Position numbers and translations under genes: made by a program. The notes beneath the pieces are model-generated. The model saw only the letters and a list, made by a program, of their open reading frames with translations, did not search any database and was not told the origin of the DNA. From the NCBI RefSeq assembly GCF_009870125.1, contig NC_046683.1, positions 18,795,001-18,859,000 on the forward strand: DNA of 64,000 nt, given 5' to 3'. The stretch is from Drosophila pseudoobscura. Taxonomy: Eukaryota > Arthropoda > Insecta > Diptera > Drosophilidae. This document shows, in pieces, positions 9,581-20,994 of the stretch. Every line of letters begins with the position of its first letter. Position 1 is the stretch's first letter.

Positions 9581-9728
9581 CCATTGTCTTGAGGGGGTCC
9601 CCCGAAGCTGAACAGCTGAAGTCCTTTGGTTCCTTGCTCCGTTTGCCATTCTCATTCTTCTCGGACTTCTTTTTTATTGTGGAAATGTTCGATGGCTTGT
9701 TCTCAGTTGGTGAGAAATGAGCCTCGTA
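9581..9728 (-). pseudogene. Unidentified minus-strand exon fragment, copy 1
   Basis: Minus strand encodes YEAHFSPTENKPSNISTIKK and continues SEKNENGKRSKEPKDFSC. Copy 2 extends the same frame for another 75 codons or so (to 35347). Lysine/serine-rich and probably disordered. Not recognised. Confidence 0.45.
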
Positions 9729-9774
9729 GTTTTTAATTCAATGTTCATGTATATTGCGATTGACCTTTTTACAC

Positions 9775-10080
9775 GCTCATGATTGTAGTACACCGCCTAA
9801 GTAACTATTCTTACGCGCATAGCTGTGTTGTTGTTTACTCGGGTCCAGAGCATAGCTGTAATGTTCTCACACGCATGGCCAGACCCGCAGCTGCACACGC
9901 ACACAGCGATGCGTTCCGTTGTTTTGCATTGAAACCGTCGCGTCGAGTCTTATCGCGTGATCTTTCAATTCCCTTTTGCTCGACTTCTTTTCGCGAAGTT
10001 GATGCAGTAGAAACTTCTAGACGAAGCCGCCCGCACACATAGTTTGTACCGCCGCAGAATCGAACCCCCCGCTATTCTTG
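9775..10080 (-). repeat. Long inverted repeat, right arm, copy 1
   Basis: Partner of the left arm at 7727-8030 (see there). The enclosed loop is about 1.75 kb. Confidence 0.65.
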
Positions 10081-10179
10081 TAATATAATTGTACTATAAC
10101 CACCAATATTAAATAATCAATAAATAATAAATAAGCTCAAGATATAAACGATTATACAGTCCACTAATTCATAACCATC

Positions 10180-10367
10180 AGTTTTCTCCGATGGCTTCTT
10201 TTCATTTGCTGCCATTAGTTGCGGCTTGACGTCCCTTATTAAAGGCTTCATAGTCTTAAGAATCGTGCTCTCGTCGGTGATACTCGGATCTTTCTCTTAT
10301 CGGGAGGGTAAGCGCTTTGTTCCGTTGGGCGTCGACGTTCATCCAGCGAGCGTACTCGTTGCGCAAT
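10180..10367 (-). pseudogene. Unidentified minus-strand exon fragment 2, copy 1
   Basis: Minus strand reads LRNEYARWMNVDAQRNKALT and, after a 1-bp frame change near 10290, ITDESTILKTMKPLIRDVK and KPSEKTDGYELVDCIIV. These look like genuine protein sequence in two frames, so a decayed exon. Same in all three full copies. Identity unknown; it lies outside the inverted-repeat arms. Confidence 0.4.
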
Positions 10368-10399
10368 ACACTTATACAGTGACAAGATTAAGCAAGTGC

Positions 10400-11827
10400 A
10401 TTAACTAATAAACACAACGGAGAAAAAATCCACGACTTGCACAAATCCGTATCTCATGCCAGAGATACGGCAGCACCGCACGGAGCGAGGACGAAAGAGG
10501 GCGCCATTGTGCACCCGGGTCGAGAACAAAGCACGCGCGCGCCGGTTGCGCGGGGTTTTGAAGCATCCCAAACCAATAAAAGAAAAAGGGAAGTGTGTGG
10601 AAAGGTATTCCCACACGTAGGGGGCGGTATAGGGTTAAGCGCTAACGGCCGTTATCGGGGGATATCCGGAGGCGGCGAATTCCCGAGGAGAGCTCTTCCG
10701 GGGACCCAAGACGAGAGGGGAGTGTTGCATGCGAAGATATCGATAGGTGATATCCCATAGAAGCGGTGAGGAGGAAGGAAGTTCGAACATAGTGGCAAGG
10801 CCAAAATTTAAGGGGAAAAGGTTAGCAAGAGTGGCGCCACCTGGTCCTGGAGAGTGAGAGTTCCGCGCGCTCTCCGGAACCGTTATGAGAGAAGATTTCC
10901 GATCTCATCCCATAACGGAGTCCCGAAGCCAACTCACCCATACCCCAAAGAAAAGAGAGCCGCCAGCAGCCCGAATCAGGCCATGCCCTTGAACCTAGTT
11001 CAAGGGCGATAGAAGAGAGAGCGATGGGGATCAGCGGCCCGAAAGCATTAAACATAGCAGCTAAGCCAAGAGGGGGTTCAGAGAAAGAAATTCGCGCAAC
11101 GGAGGAGCATGCGCGCCGGACATAGTGATCTAGTGATTTTTTTTAGTTTGAAAGAAAAAGTGAGTGGGATGAGGATGGAGTAGTGGCCATCACCCGATAA
11201 AAGATAAATAAATCTGTGATTCCAGGGGATCGAGATCAGTGAAACACCAGGAACTTTAGAGCTGTCCAGCGGGACGGAAAGTAGACCCAAAAAGCACAAG
11301 AGTGAGTCCGCTCCAAAGGGGGAGTAAAGGAACCCCAAATTTATTATTTTTGTTGGCAAATCCATAGGGAATAGGCCACAGCTCCGCCATCCTGGCTTGG
11401 TTTTGCTGGTCTCGAAGGAATTATCCTGGCCACGTTGTGCGGGTCCCTCGCTCATTTGGGGAGAGGAAAAAAGCCTCAATTAACTTATTTACTCCCATTA
11501 TTTATTTTTGTTAGACGTCTCCATTTATATGTATACGTTAATCCCCTAAGTTAAGTCCGCCCATATTATATCTATATGTAATTTATTTATATTTATTGTA
11601 TTAATTATTTCTATTTATCTATTTATTTATTAACCGCCCGTAAGATGAGGGGGAATGAATAGGCAGGCTTAGTGTAGCGATGATAACGTGTAAAAGCAGG
11701 AAATTGAAGTGAAAATTATAACGAAGGAAATGAATTGCTAAGCGTTTCATATGGGGGGAAGAGGAGCCACAGCAACGAGAGGATAAGGCTGCTGCACATG
11801 GCAGGGAGATCCAGAACGTCGTGATTC
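10400..11827. other. GC-rich block, possibly old retroelement or UTR, copy 1
   Basis: From about 10440 to 11060 the sequence is GC-rich with several restricted palindromes (AGATATCGATAGGTGATATC, TTGAACCTAGTTCAAG). It then grades to AT-rich TTTATTTATTAACC at 11630. No conserved protein is visible. The minus-strand open frames 10822-11055 and 11078-11479 recur in copies 2 and 3 and fuse into one 217-codon frame in copy 3 (52677-53330) through a 5-bp difference, which argues against selection for coding. Confidence 0.4.
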
Positions 11828-11870
11828 ATATCTTACATTACCTTTTTACCTACTTTAACTACATTACCTA
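11828..11870. other. Deletion scar with templated-looking filler
   Basis: Copies 2 and 3 have about 2.85 kb at this point. In copy 1 the flanks GTGATTC and CTTTACATTATC are joined by about 40 bp made of repeated TTACATTA, ACCTACTTTA and ACATTACCTA words that resemble the right flank. This looks like polymerase-theta style end joining. Confidence 0.6.
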
Positions 11871-12000
11871 CTTTACATTATCTATGATTCTGCGTTTTTG
11901 GTTTTCTCGAATCTGCAATATTGTGGATGCAACAGATTTTCGTCCTTTGTGGGGGCGGAAGGGGGTGGGGCGAAATTCTGAGATATACGTTTTATATGTA
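11871..12000 (+). mobile_element. DINE-1-like fragment, copy 1
   Basis: CGTCCTTTGTGGGGGCGGAA and GGGTGGGGCGAAATTCTGAG match the internal block of the DINE-1 in copy 3 (58685-58800, opposite strand). Confidence 0.7.
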
Positions 12001-12109
12001 ACGGTTGCGGTTGGACAATACCGATTCAAAATAGGTTATCGCTATGGTGCTCGGATATCGCATGCAATAACCTGGGGCCAATTATCGCTGCAGGGCATAG
12101 TATAGTTGG

Positions 12110-12925
12110 GGTGGGTGCAAGCAAGCTCGAGGTAGGGAACAGCTGAGCTGAGCTGCCGTAAGTGCTGTGCAGCGCATCGCAACGGAGCTTTCGAAGCCGA
12201 GCTTTAAGATCGGTAAGCTCGTACTTAAGCAGTGCAAAAGCAGCAGAACGTTCTCTTTCGAAAATTTGAATCTGTGCAGCCGGTGGCTATCTCCGCTTCG
12301 GTAAAAAAATATATAACTAAATCGACCACGTGTAATCCCAAAAGAAAAGAAAAGTTAGAAAATAAAACCCAAAAAAGTGCCAGAAAGACAAACCGAAAAG
12401 AAATAGAACGGAACGGGGAAAGTCCCACACGGTGGGCGCGCCGTAAAAATCGGGCGAAAATTAATAACCGTGCGCCGAGAAAACTGGCAAGAAACTACCC
12501 TGGCGAAAAGTGCATATTTGCCTCGCCTCGCCAGCAAGTGTTGTTCTTGGTGCAAACCCGTGCGTCCCACAGCTCGGCCAGGAGAACCCTACACTCGTGT
12601 CTCCGTGGAAAAGTCCGAAAAAAACCGGTATGTAAAAGTGCCCTGTAGGGAAAATGTAGATTTTTTTTCTAAGCCCTCGTGGTTTTGGTTCTGTTTCGCC
12701 CATAGGGCCCTGGCACCGAGCGGTAGCCACCCGGCTCTACCAAAGTTCTGCCCCCACCCACACCAATTTCCCACCCTTGACGGGAGTACTCTTCGGAGTC
12801 GACCTTGGTGTGGGGCCTCTTTAACTCTGAGGCACAGTCCTACCTCGCTAGGCGTGAATGTGCCAGTTCCCAAAACGGAATTTATTTTTGCGGGTTGGAG
12901 ACCGAAAGATTTAATCATAAAATAA
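12110..12925 (+). other. 5'-UTR/first-exon-like block, copy 1
   Basis: A-rich, uORF-prone sequence with CAG-containing words. It ends in a good splice donor (ACCG|GTATGT at about 12627) followed by an intron-like tract. Resembles a Drosophila 5' leader, but no protein is recognisable and overlapping long frames exist on both strands (12470-12925 plus, 12589-12918 minus). Highly conserved between the three copies. Source gene unknown. Confidence 0.35.
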
Positions 12926-13471
12926 CAGACTACAAAAAAAAACCTTTTTCATACCTTTTAATGCATTGAAACGTAGCCAAGCAATACACTAACCAACATA
13001 GAAAAAAAAAATCTCCTCAACCCAGAAAAAAAATATGTAAATAAATATATCATGTTAAATTAAATTTCGTTTTGGCTCACCATTGCTGATCGCTGGTATG
13101 ACCCCTGCTGCTTTTGAATTTTTTTTTTATTTTTATTTTTTTTTCCTTTATACATACCTAATTTACTTATTTCTAATATCTTATATTATATTCCTATCTT
13201 ATCTAATTATACTCCACCATTTATATATACCTATATCTATAAAATTTTTTTTTTTAGGGATTAAGCCTCCTATTTTTTTTCATTCCATTCATTTTTTTTC
13301 TTGAGTTGCCTGCTGATTGTAGTGCAAGACTTGTGTTATGTTAAGAAGTGAAACTTGGTTTGCTAGTTTTTGATTGAAGCAACATGTCTATGATGAAGTA
13401 CAACGAAATATATTGAATTGTATTAGCAATGAACATGGAGTAGACTTATAATTTCCTAGGGACAGGGTGAC
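12926..13471. other. T-rich and A-rich low-complexity spacer, copy 1
   Basis: Runs such as TTTTATTTTTATTTTTTTTC and ATTATACTCCACCATTTATA. No gene seen. Copy 3 carries a DINE-1 insertion in this stretch. Confidence 0.6.
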
Positions 13472-13717
13472 CTAATGGGGTAGGGTAAGAATTATAGGGA
13501 TTTCCAGAACCTTCGTACCACTGGAAATCATGGAAGGGTGGGTATAGAATCGTGTGGGTCGACTTCCATCGCAAGACCTCACGCCCGCGAGAGTTTGGAA
13601 CACGCCGACGAAAGCCCCTGGTACTTTCGGGTACGCCCTATGATTGTGCCATGTAATGTCCGTTATGCTCGGAAGAGGCATAGTGTTGTTTTCGGAGTTC
13701 GCTCCCTGTAGAGTCAC
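13472..13717 (-). CDS. Conserved 81-codon open frame, copy 1
   Basis: Minus-strand frame starting MTLQGANSENN and containing ITDITWHNHRAYPKVPGAF and RPTRFYTHPSMISSG. It is identical in copies 1 and 2, and copy 3 (59390-59635) differs by one residue. The residue mix is protein-like but I see no known domain; it may be a fragment of a transposon or host gene. Listed as hypothetical. Confidence 0.3.
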   Translation of the reverse strand: MTLQGANSENNTMPLPSITDITWHNHRAYPKVPGAFVGVFQTLAGVRSCDGSRPTRFYTHPSMISSGTKVLEIPIILTLPH

Positions 13718-13832
13718 GGGATTCTAACATTTTAAAGTTTATGTAGTAGGAGTCGAGACGCGGTCAAACGAACCCCCCCCCCCCCAAGTTACCGAATGAG
13801 CACGGAACCAAAGAATCCCCACCGGCCGTGAC

Positions 13833-14589
13833 CTCGACATCCCCTCCAATCCATCCCCTACTCACGTATAGAAATATATCGTGGAAATGTTACATATAGT
13901 GAGATCTAACATGAGTGCGGATACCAAATTTGGTTACCTTTGCGGGGGCGGAATGGGGTGTGGCGAAATTTGGACACGAAACGGTCAAGGTCCGATATCA
14001 CAGGAGTGTGGATACCAAATTTGGTTGCTCTGGCTCTTATAGGTTCTGAGATCCTTGAACTCATATTTTGCAATTAGCAAAACCGACCATGAAACCTGTG
14101 TGTTAGAGAGAGACAGAGCGAGAAAGAATGAAATTGTTTTCTTGATTCTGGCTATAATAATTATACGATCTGGTTGAAATTTTACATATAGTCATATAGT
14201 TTTACATATAGTCATCCTCTACGATTCTGCGTTCTTAGTTTTATCGTATCTTTAAAAATGTGGATGCCACAGATTTTCGTCCTTTGTGGGGGCGGAAGTG
14301 GGCGGGGCGAAGATTTGAGAAATTTTTGGTGCAGTGACATATCACAGAAGTCTGGATCCAAAACATCGTTGCTCTGGCTCTTATAGTCTTTGAGCAATAG
14401 GCGCTGAAGGGGACGGACCGACGGACGGACGGACGGACAGACAGACAGGGCTCAATCGACTCGGCTATTTATGCTGATCAAGAATATATATACTTTATGG
14501 GATCGGAAACGATTCTTTCTGGACGTTACACACTGCCATTTTCACCACAAATCTAATATACTTACCCCAATACTCATTTTGAGTATCGG
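13833..14589 (-). mobile_element. DINE-1-like repeat, copy 2
   Basis: Near-identical to 1-757, with minor differences in the GGAC microsatellite core at about 14411-14450. Confidence 0.8.
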
Positions 14590-14999
14590 GTATAATTAGC
14601 ATCACCATCGGATCTCTGAAAACGAAAGAAGCATACAAACACACATTTTTGTCGAATCATATTGTGTGTGTATCTGTGTTTGGCTCATGATGACGCGTCA
14701 GTACCCGAACGCCAGAGCCGAAGTCTCTGGGGTGCTCAAGCTGGTAACCCTTCGTTTGACGCTTCGTTAGTGGTTATGTGTACATATAATATGGCGAATA
14801 CCCGACGCTCCGCTGACGACCGCTGCCGCAGAGCAGCCATTTTCTTTACTTGTGCGTTCTGTTTATGTATGTAGAAATAGCCTATGTATCCGTTATGCCT
14901 GCGTTGACGTCAGTAAATAAGACGATTGCGCATTTTGAGTATCGGATATAAAAAGAGCCAGAGGTACAAAATTTCATAAAATTTCCGATAGAGTCGACG

Positions 15000-15475
15000 A
15001 TGGAGTTGGAGCATTTCAACTCTATTATAACTCCAGAGCTTACCGATTTTTATGTGAGTGGTAGTCTATCCTTCTATGACAGCTAGTTGTTTTTTTTTCA
15101 TTATTTTATTTTATTAGATCAACAAAATAAGGAGCTTATTGGGGACGAGCTCATCGATGGCATCCAGTTTAAAACATGTGCTGGATGATAAGCTAATTTT
15201 CGATTACAACGTGGACGGTACGTCGGGGAAGAGTTCTTTGAAAAATTTTAAATCATTTTAAATGTCCTGGAATGTAGGTTTAATAAAACTTTACAAATAC
15301 ATAATAATTAATTAATTAACATATCCATATTATTTCAGCGGCGGTGAACATGAAAATACACAACGAGCCAGCAGATAAAGTAATAAGGAAGGCTATTCAT
15401 AATATTAAGAATAGCTATTTTCAAAAGGGCGCAAGGGATACAAAATACAAAGTATCCGTAGACAATAATGAATAA
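15000..15475 (+). pseudogene. DUF4806-like gene 1, copy 2
   Basis: Exons 15000-15053, 15118-15277 and 15339-15475. The last exon is complete (AAVNMKIHNEPADK ... KYKVSVDNNE, TAA), unlike copy 1, but the shared TAA at 15259-15261 still interrupts the domain. Confidence 0.55.
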
Positions 15476-16229
15476 TAATTTTTAATAAATAAAAATAGTT
15501 GGAAAAATAAACAATTGAATGTATTACTTTTTATATCTAAAGACACTAAGTTGTTATTGTGGGCTCAATCGAAAACCCGAAACACATAACATAAGCGAAG
15601 AGACAAAAAGTGTTCTGCTCAGTGAGAGACCATTTCTGAGTGGTCTTTTTCGGTTTTGTCAGTGACGAGACAGCAATGGGAAAAAGTGTTGACCGTTTGC
15701 GAGCTATGCTTTTAAGGGATGCAAATTGACAGAACATGCACCAAACAACTACTGTTATGTAGAAGGTTGTATACCTATATTTACTGTATAAATTTGAGAA
15801 GATTTTGACAGAACAGTGGTAGGACGACGGCTGAATAATTTGAGGAACTTTTATGATGAGCCCATTCCTTCATCCAGCTTAGGAATTTATTTAGTGGAGA
15901 CAGAACCCTCTCAGACAGAAGAAATATTTGCGTTAAGTCAAATTGAATATAAGGCTATAGTGATGCCATATTTAGGCGAGCTAATAGTGATGCCATTGCT
16001 ACATCACGTACAAAATTAAATTGCTTTGTTTTACTTTTTTAAAAATGATATTTGAAACTCTATTAAAATTTCAAAAGGAGATTTTTAGTCCGTAGGCACG
16101 CTAAGCACTCGTGCTATGCATGAATCGGGCATGCCCTTCACAACGGTGTGAAAAAAAACAAAAAAATTGAGTTTTAAAGATGCCTTCATAATTTAATTTT
16201 TTGTATTCACATTTCATCAGAAAATAAAA

Positions 16230-17036
16230 ATGTCTGAAAGTCCTTCGCGAAAAATTAAACATCTCACTTTCACCACAAGTGGTAAGTCTTCAAATATATA
16301 TTTACAAATTAAAGTACACCGAAATTATCAAAATTTTACAGTTCAGAGAACAAACCAAATTGCAATTGTGCTAGTTTGGTGACGGCTGCTGTGGAGCGCA
16401 TGAAGGCCTCAGTGATGGCTGCTGCGGAGCGCATGGAGGGAACAATGACTGCCCTTCTAACTGAAATGCGCACTTTATGGAGTATGATTTCTTTTAACTT
16501 GAAATATGAACTATGAACTAAATTGTACATTGGTTTTCAGATCAACAAAATACATCGATTCAACAAATGCCTGTGCTGGTTGAAGCAGTCGCAGAGCAGG
16601 CTGGTACTTTAAAAAGTCCAGTCAGTCGCAAAATGTTTCCCTGTTTTAACATTCCAGGGACTTCAAAAGCTGGACATGCGAATAAACAGCACAAATAGAG
16701 AGATATACGTAAATATGTTTTAAATCACAATTTCATTCCTATTTTAAAAGTGTTCTTTTTACAGATTGATGCAAAAAAAACCGTTTTGCTACCGATCGGC
16801 GTCTCAAAAAATTTGAAAAATGTTTTGGCCAATGAAGTTGTGTTGGCCTATAACGTGGACGGGGTGCAGGGCAAGACTGCGCTAAAAAATGTTGAAAACT
16901 TTTATGGAGTTTTGATTGGTAGGATTATTTTTTTTTTTTTGTTTTTTTGTATGCCTATTATATTTGTATTTTACAATTTATAGATGCCATAACTTTCGAT
17001 ACAGGGACTGGATCGGCTGAAGTCGGACTTCAAAAT
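16230..17036 (+). pseudogene. DUF4806-domain gene 2, copy 2
   Basis: Same exon plan as copy 1. Without the 22-bp segment the N-terminal exons continue as SPVSRKMFPCFNIPGTSK and stop at a TAG in HANKQHK, still out of frame with the DUF4806 domain (QKLDMRINSTNREIY ... NVDGVQGKTALKNV). The domain itself is preserved and ends AEVGLQN before the Myb exon. Confidence 0.6.
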
Positions 17037-17823
17037 GTAAGTGCAGCAAATTAATTTTGTATTTTAAAATTACCGCTTTGTTCTTTATATCCAGGGGAAA
17101 GCATAAATCATCTCTTCAAGATGAAATCCTGGTGGGTTTTATGAAAGACAACCCGGACTTGGCAAAAGGATTTGTGAAGGGCGACCGAGTTGTTGTCGAT
17201 GCCAAGTGGGCAGAGCTTTGCGGCGCTCTCAATGCTGTTGGGCCGCCAATCAAGGACGCATTGGGTTGGAAAAAGGTATGTGTTGCACAACAAAAGGTAG
17301 CACACTACTATATTCAATTCTACAATTTCAGGTTTGGGCAGATTGGAAAACAAACATCCGCAAGAAGATGGCGAAAAACAAATCAGAAACTCGAGCTACA
17401 GGTGGAGGGCCCTTCGCTCAGCAATCGCTTGGGGAATTGGAGGAGGAAGTGGCCAAGCTATGTGGCCTCTACGAAATGGTGGAAGGAGTAGGTGGCCTAG
17501 CGTATGGACTTCCCCCCCGTACGACCAAGGCGGCCGACACTGGGGTTAAGTGCGTGATGGAAGACCCCATTGAGGAGGAACCCTCAGAGAAGGACGAACC
17601 CTCAGAGAAGGAGGAGCCCATGGCGAAGCGCCGTCGAACTAGACCAGTGCAGACCATGGACCTCAACGATCTCTGCGCTGCTCAGCTGGATGAAATGTCG
17701 GCAATTTCCAAGAAAATTTCGGAACATTTCGAACGAATGGAATCGTTAGAGAAGAAGAAGCTCGAGGTCCAAAAGGCACTTGTAGACAAATTTAGCCAAA
17801 TTTTGGACAAATTTGCGAAATAA
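17035..17823 (+). CDS. Myb/SANT-like DNA-binding protein, copy 2
   Basis: CDS joins 17035-17036, 17095-17275 and 17332-17823, with the ATG split by the intron as in copy 1. It differs from copy 1 by single residues (TNIRKK region unchanged; acidic repeat EEEPSEKDEPSEKEE instead of EEEPLEKDE). The trihelix, basic stretch and coiled coil are all present. Confidence 0.7.
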
Positions 17824-17914
17824 TTAGTTTCCTATTAGTTTTTTTGTGAAACTTAGCTTTATTAGTTATAAAGAATATCGAATGACATAAAGAAGAAAAC
17901 ATGAAAAATTTTGC

Positions 17915-18070
17915 CTGAGCTATTTCATCGCGTATAGATGATCCATTATTTTCAGTGTCGTCGAATTCATTTTCAGTGTATAGAGGGTCGTCAAATCGAA
18001 CATCCTCCTCGATTAAGACATTACGTCTTCTACAAATATTGTGCAGGGCACAGCATACATTTATAATTTG
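17915..18070 (-). pseudogene. Harbinger transposase C-terminus, copy 2
   Basis: Same QIINVCCALHNIC tail, but an 18-bp deletion removes the IPY-stop end, so the frame runs on into flanking sequence. Confidence 0.75.
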
Positions 18071-18475
18071 TGTGTGTGTAAAGTCAGTGCGCAGTGAAGT
18101 GCATTATATTAGCCATTATATTAAAATTAATATACTATTATAAATATTATTATTAACCTACATAGTTGGATGATGAAGTGTGCCGATGATGCAGACCCGA
18201 AGGTTGGAAAAATTTGAGATATAAGTCGCAAAATGAACTAAGCGCACGTCTTTTATAGGCTGCAGAGTCGCAGTAGCCATTCTGCTGCGTCGCTGCGACT
18301 GCGCATTCGTCTTATTTACTAGCGTCAAAAAATACTTCGGCTCTGGCGTTCGGGTACTGATGCGTCATCATGAGCCAAACAACGAGTACACACACAATAA
18401 GTTTCGACAAAAATGTGTGTTTGTATGCTTCTTTCGTTTTCAGAGATCTGATGCTGATGCTATTTGAATAATTGA

Positions 18476-19052
18476 ATGTATGGGTGCACACGAAGCAAAA
18501 AAAAAAAGGTGGAGACAAAACGGCTCACCCACGAGGATGGCAAGAAGAAGATGGAGGACTTACCACCAAATTCTGGGCATTCTCGTGGACGCGGGCGCGG
18601 AATAAAAAAGAAGGACAATGCAAACCGTGGCTTGGGTCTGCAGTTGGGGCAATCTTCTAACGAGGCTCGTCCGGATAAACCTGTCCCCCCAGCGGGGGGA
18701 GTCTAAGGATACTGAAGCTCAAGCCATTGAAGGTATTGGTTTTGTTCTTTTTCCACACAGCAACAAATCCTGGCGTTTACCGAAATTACCCGAAGTTCGC
18801 AAATGTTGTGTCAGGATCAAAAGATTGAAGCTAATAAACTCGAGCTCTGTCACTAGAGAGGCCACTGATCGTCCAACTACAAGTGCTGCAGCACAAAAGG
18901 AAAGCCGTTACCCCAAATGCTCAGCAATGTACAAACAAAATGCAGGCATTTGCTCCTCTGTTTTTGAAGACTTTCTAACAAAAGGTATTTTGTTAGCTTG
19001 TGCCATGCTTACATTGGACGCAAGCATGCTGGACGACAGCATGCTGCCGTAA
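18476..19052 (+). pseudogene. Basic ORF fragment with gypsy-ORF3-like motif, copy 2
   Basis: Same as 4689-5262: ETKRLTHEDGKKKMEDL followed by the GRGRG region and the candidate spliced QKIEANKLEL tail. One A fewer in the poly-A run changes the upstream frame. Confidence 0.45.
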
Positions 19053-19718
19053 TTTCAACTTGGCTCCTATTGTTGCTTACAAAAACAGCAGTACGCTCTT
19101 GTGGGGTCAGTTGGCAAATTGCGTATTTTTTGTATGTAAATGTGCAAACATATACAATACTGAAGTGTGATTGAAACTTATCAGTAATTATAAGGTAATA
19201 ATTACCTTACATTTATACACAAAATTGGACGATATACCAAAATACGAACAACATATATGATTTTTGTCCGATTTATCGATACAAATTAAAAAATATTACA
19301 ATCAAATCAGAAACAAAAATGGTTTTGTACTAAATTTTTTTAAGTTAAAATAAGCTAAAAGAAATTTGAAATAAGCTAGATATCTCGCTGTAAGCAATGC
19401 AAATACTTTTCAAGCTATTCGATTTAAAAATAAACAAAATCTAGCTTAAAAAAAGCTAAAATGGCAACAAATAATTAATTAATTAAAACAGTGAAGAATA
19501 TCCAAGAGACTGACAACAACATACATACATAAATTCACATATGTAAGTGCATACGTACATACCCTGCAGTACCGGTCATTAATGACTCAGCTGCTGACAC
19601 GTCGATGACAGCGTCACTACCCCCGATGACATAGTTGATGACCGGCCATACGCTGAGCTGATGACATTAACATGGAGATGTCCTAGGGCATAATCGATGA
19701 CATTGTCATCGAGCATTG
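19053..19718. other. AT-rich spacer with TGATGAC cluster, copy 2
   Basis: Same as 5263-5928. No gene seen. Confidence 0.6.
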
Positions 19719-19852
19719 CCGAAAAATCATGCATTTAATAAGCGATGATTTTTCGGGAAAAATCATGCACTTAATAAATGATGATTTTTTGGCTTAAATC
19801 ATCGCTTATAAAATGCATGATATTTAGGTAAAAACCATCGCTTATTATGTGC
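19719..19852. repeat. Imperfect palindromic AT-rich array, copy 2
   Basis: Same module order as copy 1, with a few substitutions in the right half (GATATTTAGG, AAAACCATCG). Confidence 0.8.
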
Positions 19853-20359
19853 ATGGTGGAGAAATGCGATCCGCGGAAAGAAGAAACACGCGAAATGCAG
19901 CGCTACATTGAACGCATAATCTCTGGGGCAAAAAGTGTACTTGATCTCCAGCAGCAGGAGTACAATATTGTTGCCTTTAACTATTTCGCCAACACTGGGA
20001 GTGTGTACGTCCCCGCTGAGTATACCACCTGCCGTTACTCTCTCAAGGAAGGCATCAGTGCGGAGTACAGTTGATCCCTAATTGATCCGGGGCAACTCAT
20101 CTTTGGGCAAAGCCACCAGGCCAGGCAACATTCGCTGGATACCCATAAGTTACCCTTGCCCCCGAATGCCTTGGGCACGAAAATGGGGAAACTGTATAAA
20201 AAATTCATTGATGGAATTCCAGAGGTCTGTGAAGGAGAACCGATCATTGTGTACACCACCACCGCTCAAATACCGATGGTAAAGGCCTGCTTTGCCTATT
20301 TGGAGTGCAATCAACGTGACAGCTACTGCATTCCATTATTTGTATATTCGTGTGGTTAG
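19847..20359 (+). pseudogene. mael: maelstrom (MAEL domain) fragment, copy 2
   Basis: Same extent and the same in-frame TGA (20072-20074) as copy 1. Residue changes versus copy 1: H to Y in MQRHIER, A to E in GIPAVC and D to A in TTDQIP. The three visible changes are all non-synonymous, consistent with relaxed constraint. The next exon is open here (CACCTAGGTTC without the 4-bp insertion). Confidence 0.82.
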
Positions 20360-20640
20360 TTATCCTTATACATAAATACATATATTTGCGAATACTTGTG
20401 TTCAACAGGTTCCAATCACAGACGAGTCGCACCTAGGTTCACGAAAAACATGGTGGGCTCTAGATGAGATTTTAGGAGGCATTCCACCGCAACTCGCATG
20501 AGTACCAGTACAGGCTTAATAAACTGACAAATATGAAGTGCGACACGGTGTCCAAGGCGCGCATGCGCAACGCAAGAAGCGCTTCAACGGGATTTTTAAG
20601 CAGATGCCTCCAGAAAACTGGTGAGGATGGACTTTTCGGA

Positions 20641-20994
20641 TCCGAAGGTTGGAAAAATTTGAGAAAAAAGTCGCAAAATGAACTAAGCGCACGTCTTTTA
20701 TAGGCTGCAGAGTCGCAGTAGCCATTCTGCTGCGTCGCTGCTACTGCGCATTCGTCTTATTTACCGGCGTCAATGAAGACTTCGGCTCTGGCGTTCGGGT
20801 ACTGACGCGTCATCATGACATCATGAGCCAAACGCAGAGAGAACATCTTTGCATGTTTTAGTACACACACAATATGTTTCGACAGAAATATGTGATTGTA
20901 TGCTTTTTTCAATTTTCTTTTAACTCTCTCAGGTCTGGTTCTGTTTTGCCTCCAACATGTTTTAGTGTATGGGTGCACATGCATTCTCACGTAC
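20641..20994 (+). mobile_element. Second Harbinger right-end fragment, copy 2
   Basis: Same as 6838-7190. The upstream join differs (GGTGAGGATGGACTTTTCGG is present here and missing from copies 1 and 3). Confidence 0.7.

Larger units (their letters stand above)
1..13832 (+). repeat. Tandem unit, copy 1
   Basis: The sequence at position 1 recurs at 13833 with near identity, so this is one full period of a head-to-tail array. Co-linear blocks recur again in copies 3 and 4. Relative to copies 2 and 3 it lacks about 2.85 kb at position 11828, and relative to copy 2 it lacks about 2.6 kb at 9580. The left boundary is arbitrary because the window opens inside the array. Confidence 0.95.
14590..18461 (+). 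mobile_element. PIF/Harbinger-type transposon, copy 2
   Basis: Same terminal inverted repeats and flanking ATT as copy 1. Differs by loss of the 22-bp segment in DUF4806 gene 2, absence of the 11-bp duplication before the Myb-like gene and an 18-bp deletion through the transposase stop. Confidence 0.75.

Noticed and set aside
11078..11479. 133-codon minus-strand frame in the GC-rich block
   Set aside because: The same region opens into a different, longer frame in copy 3 after a small indel, and no domain is visible.
12470..12925. 151-codon plus-strand frame in the UTR-like block
   Set aside because: Long frames exist on both strands, copy 2 breaks it with an extra A, and a splice donor falls inside it.
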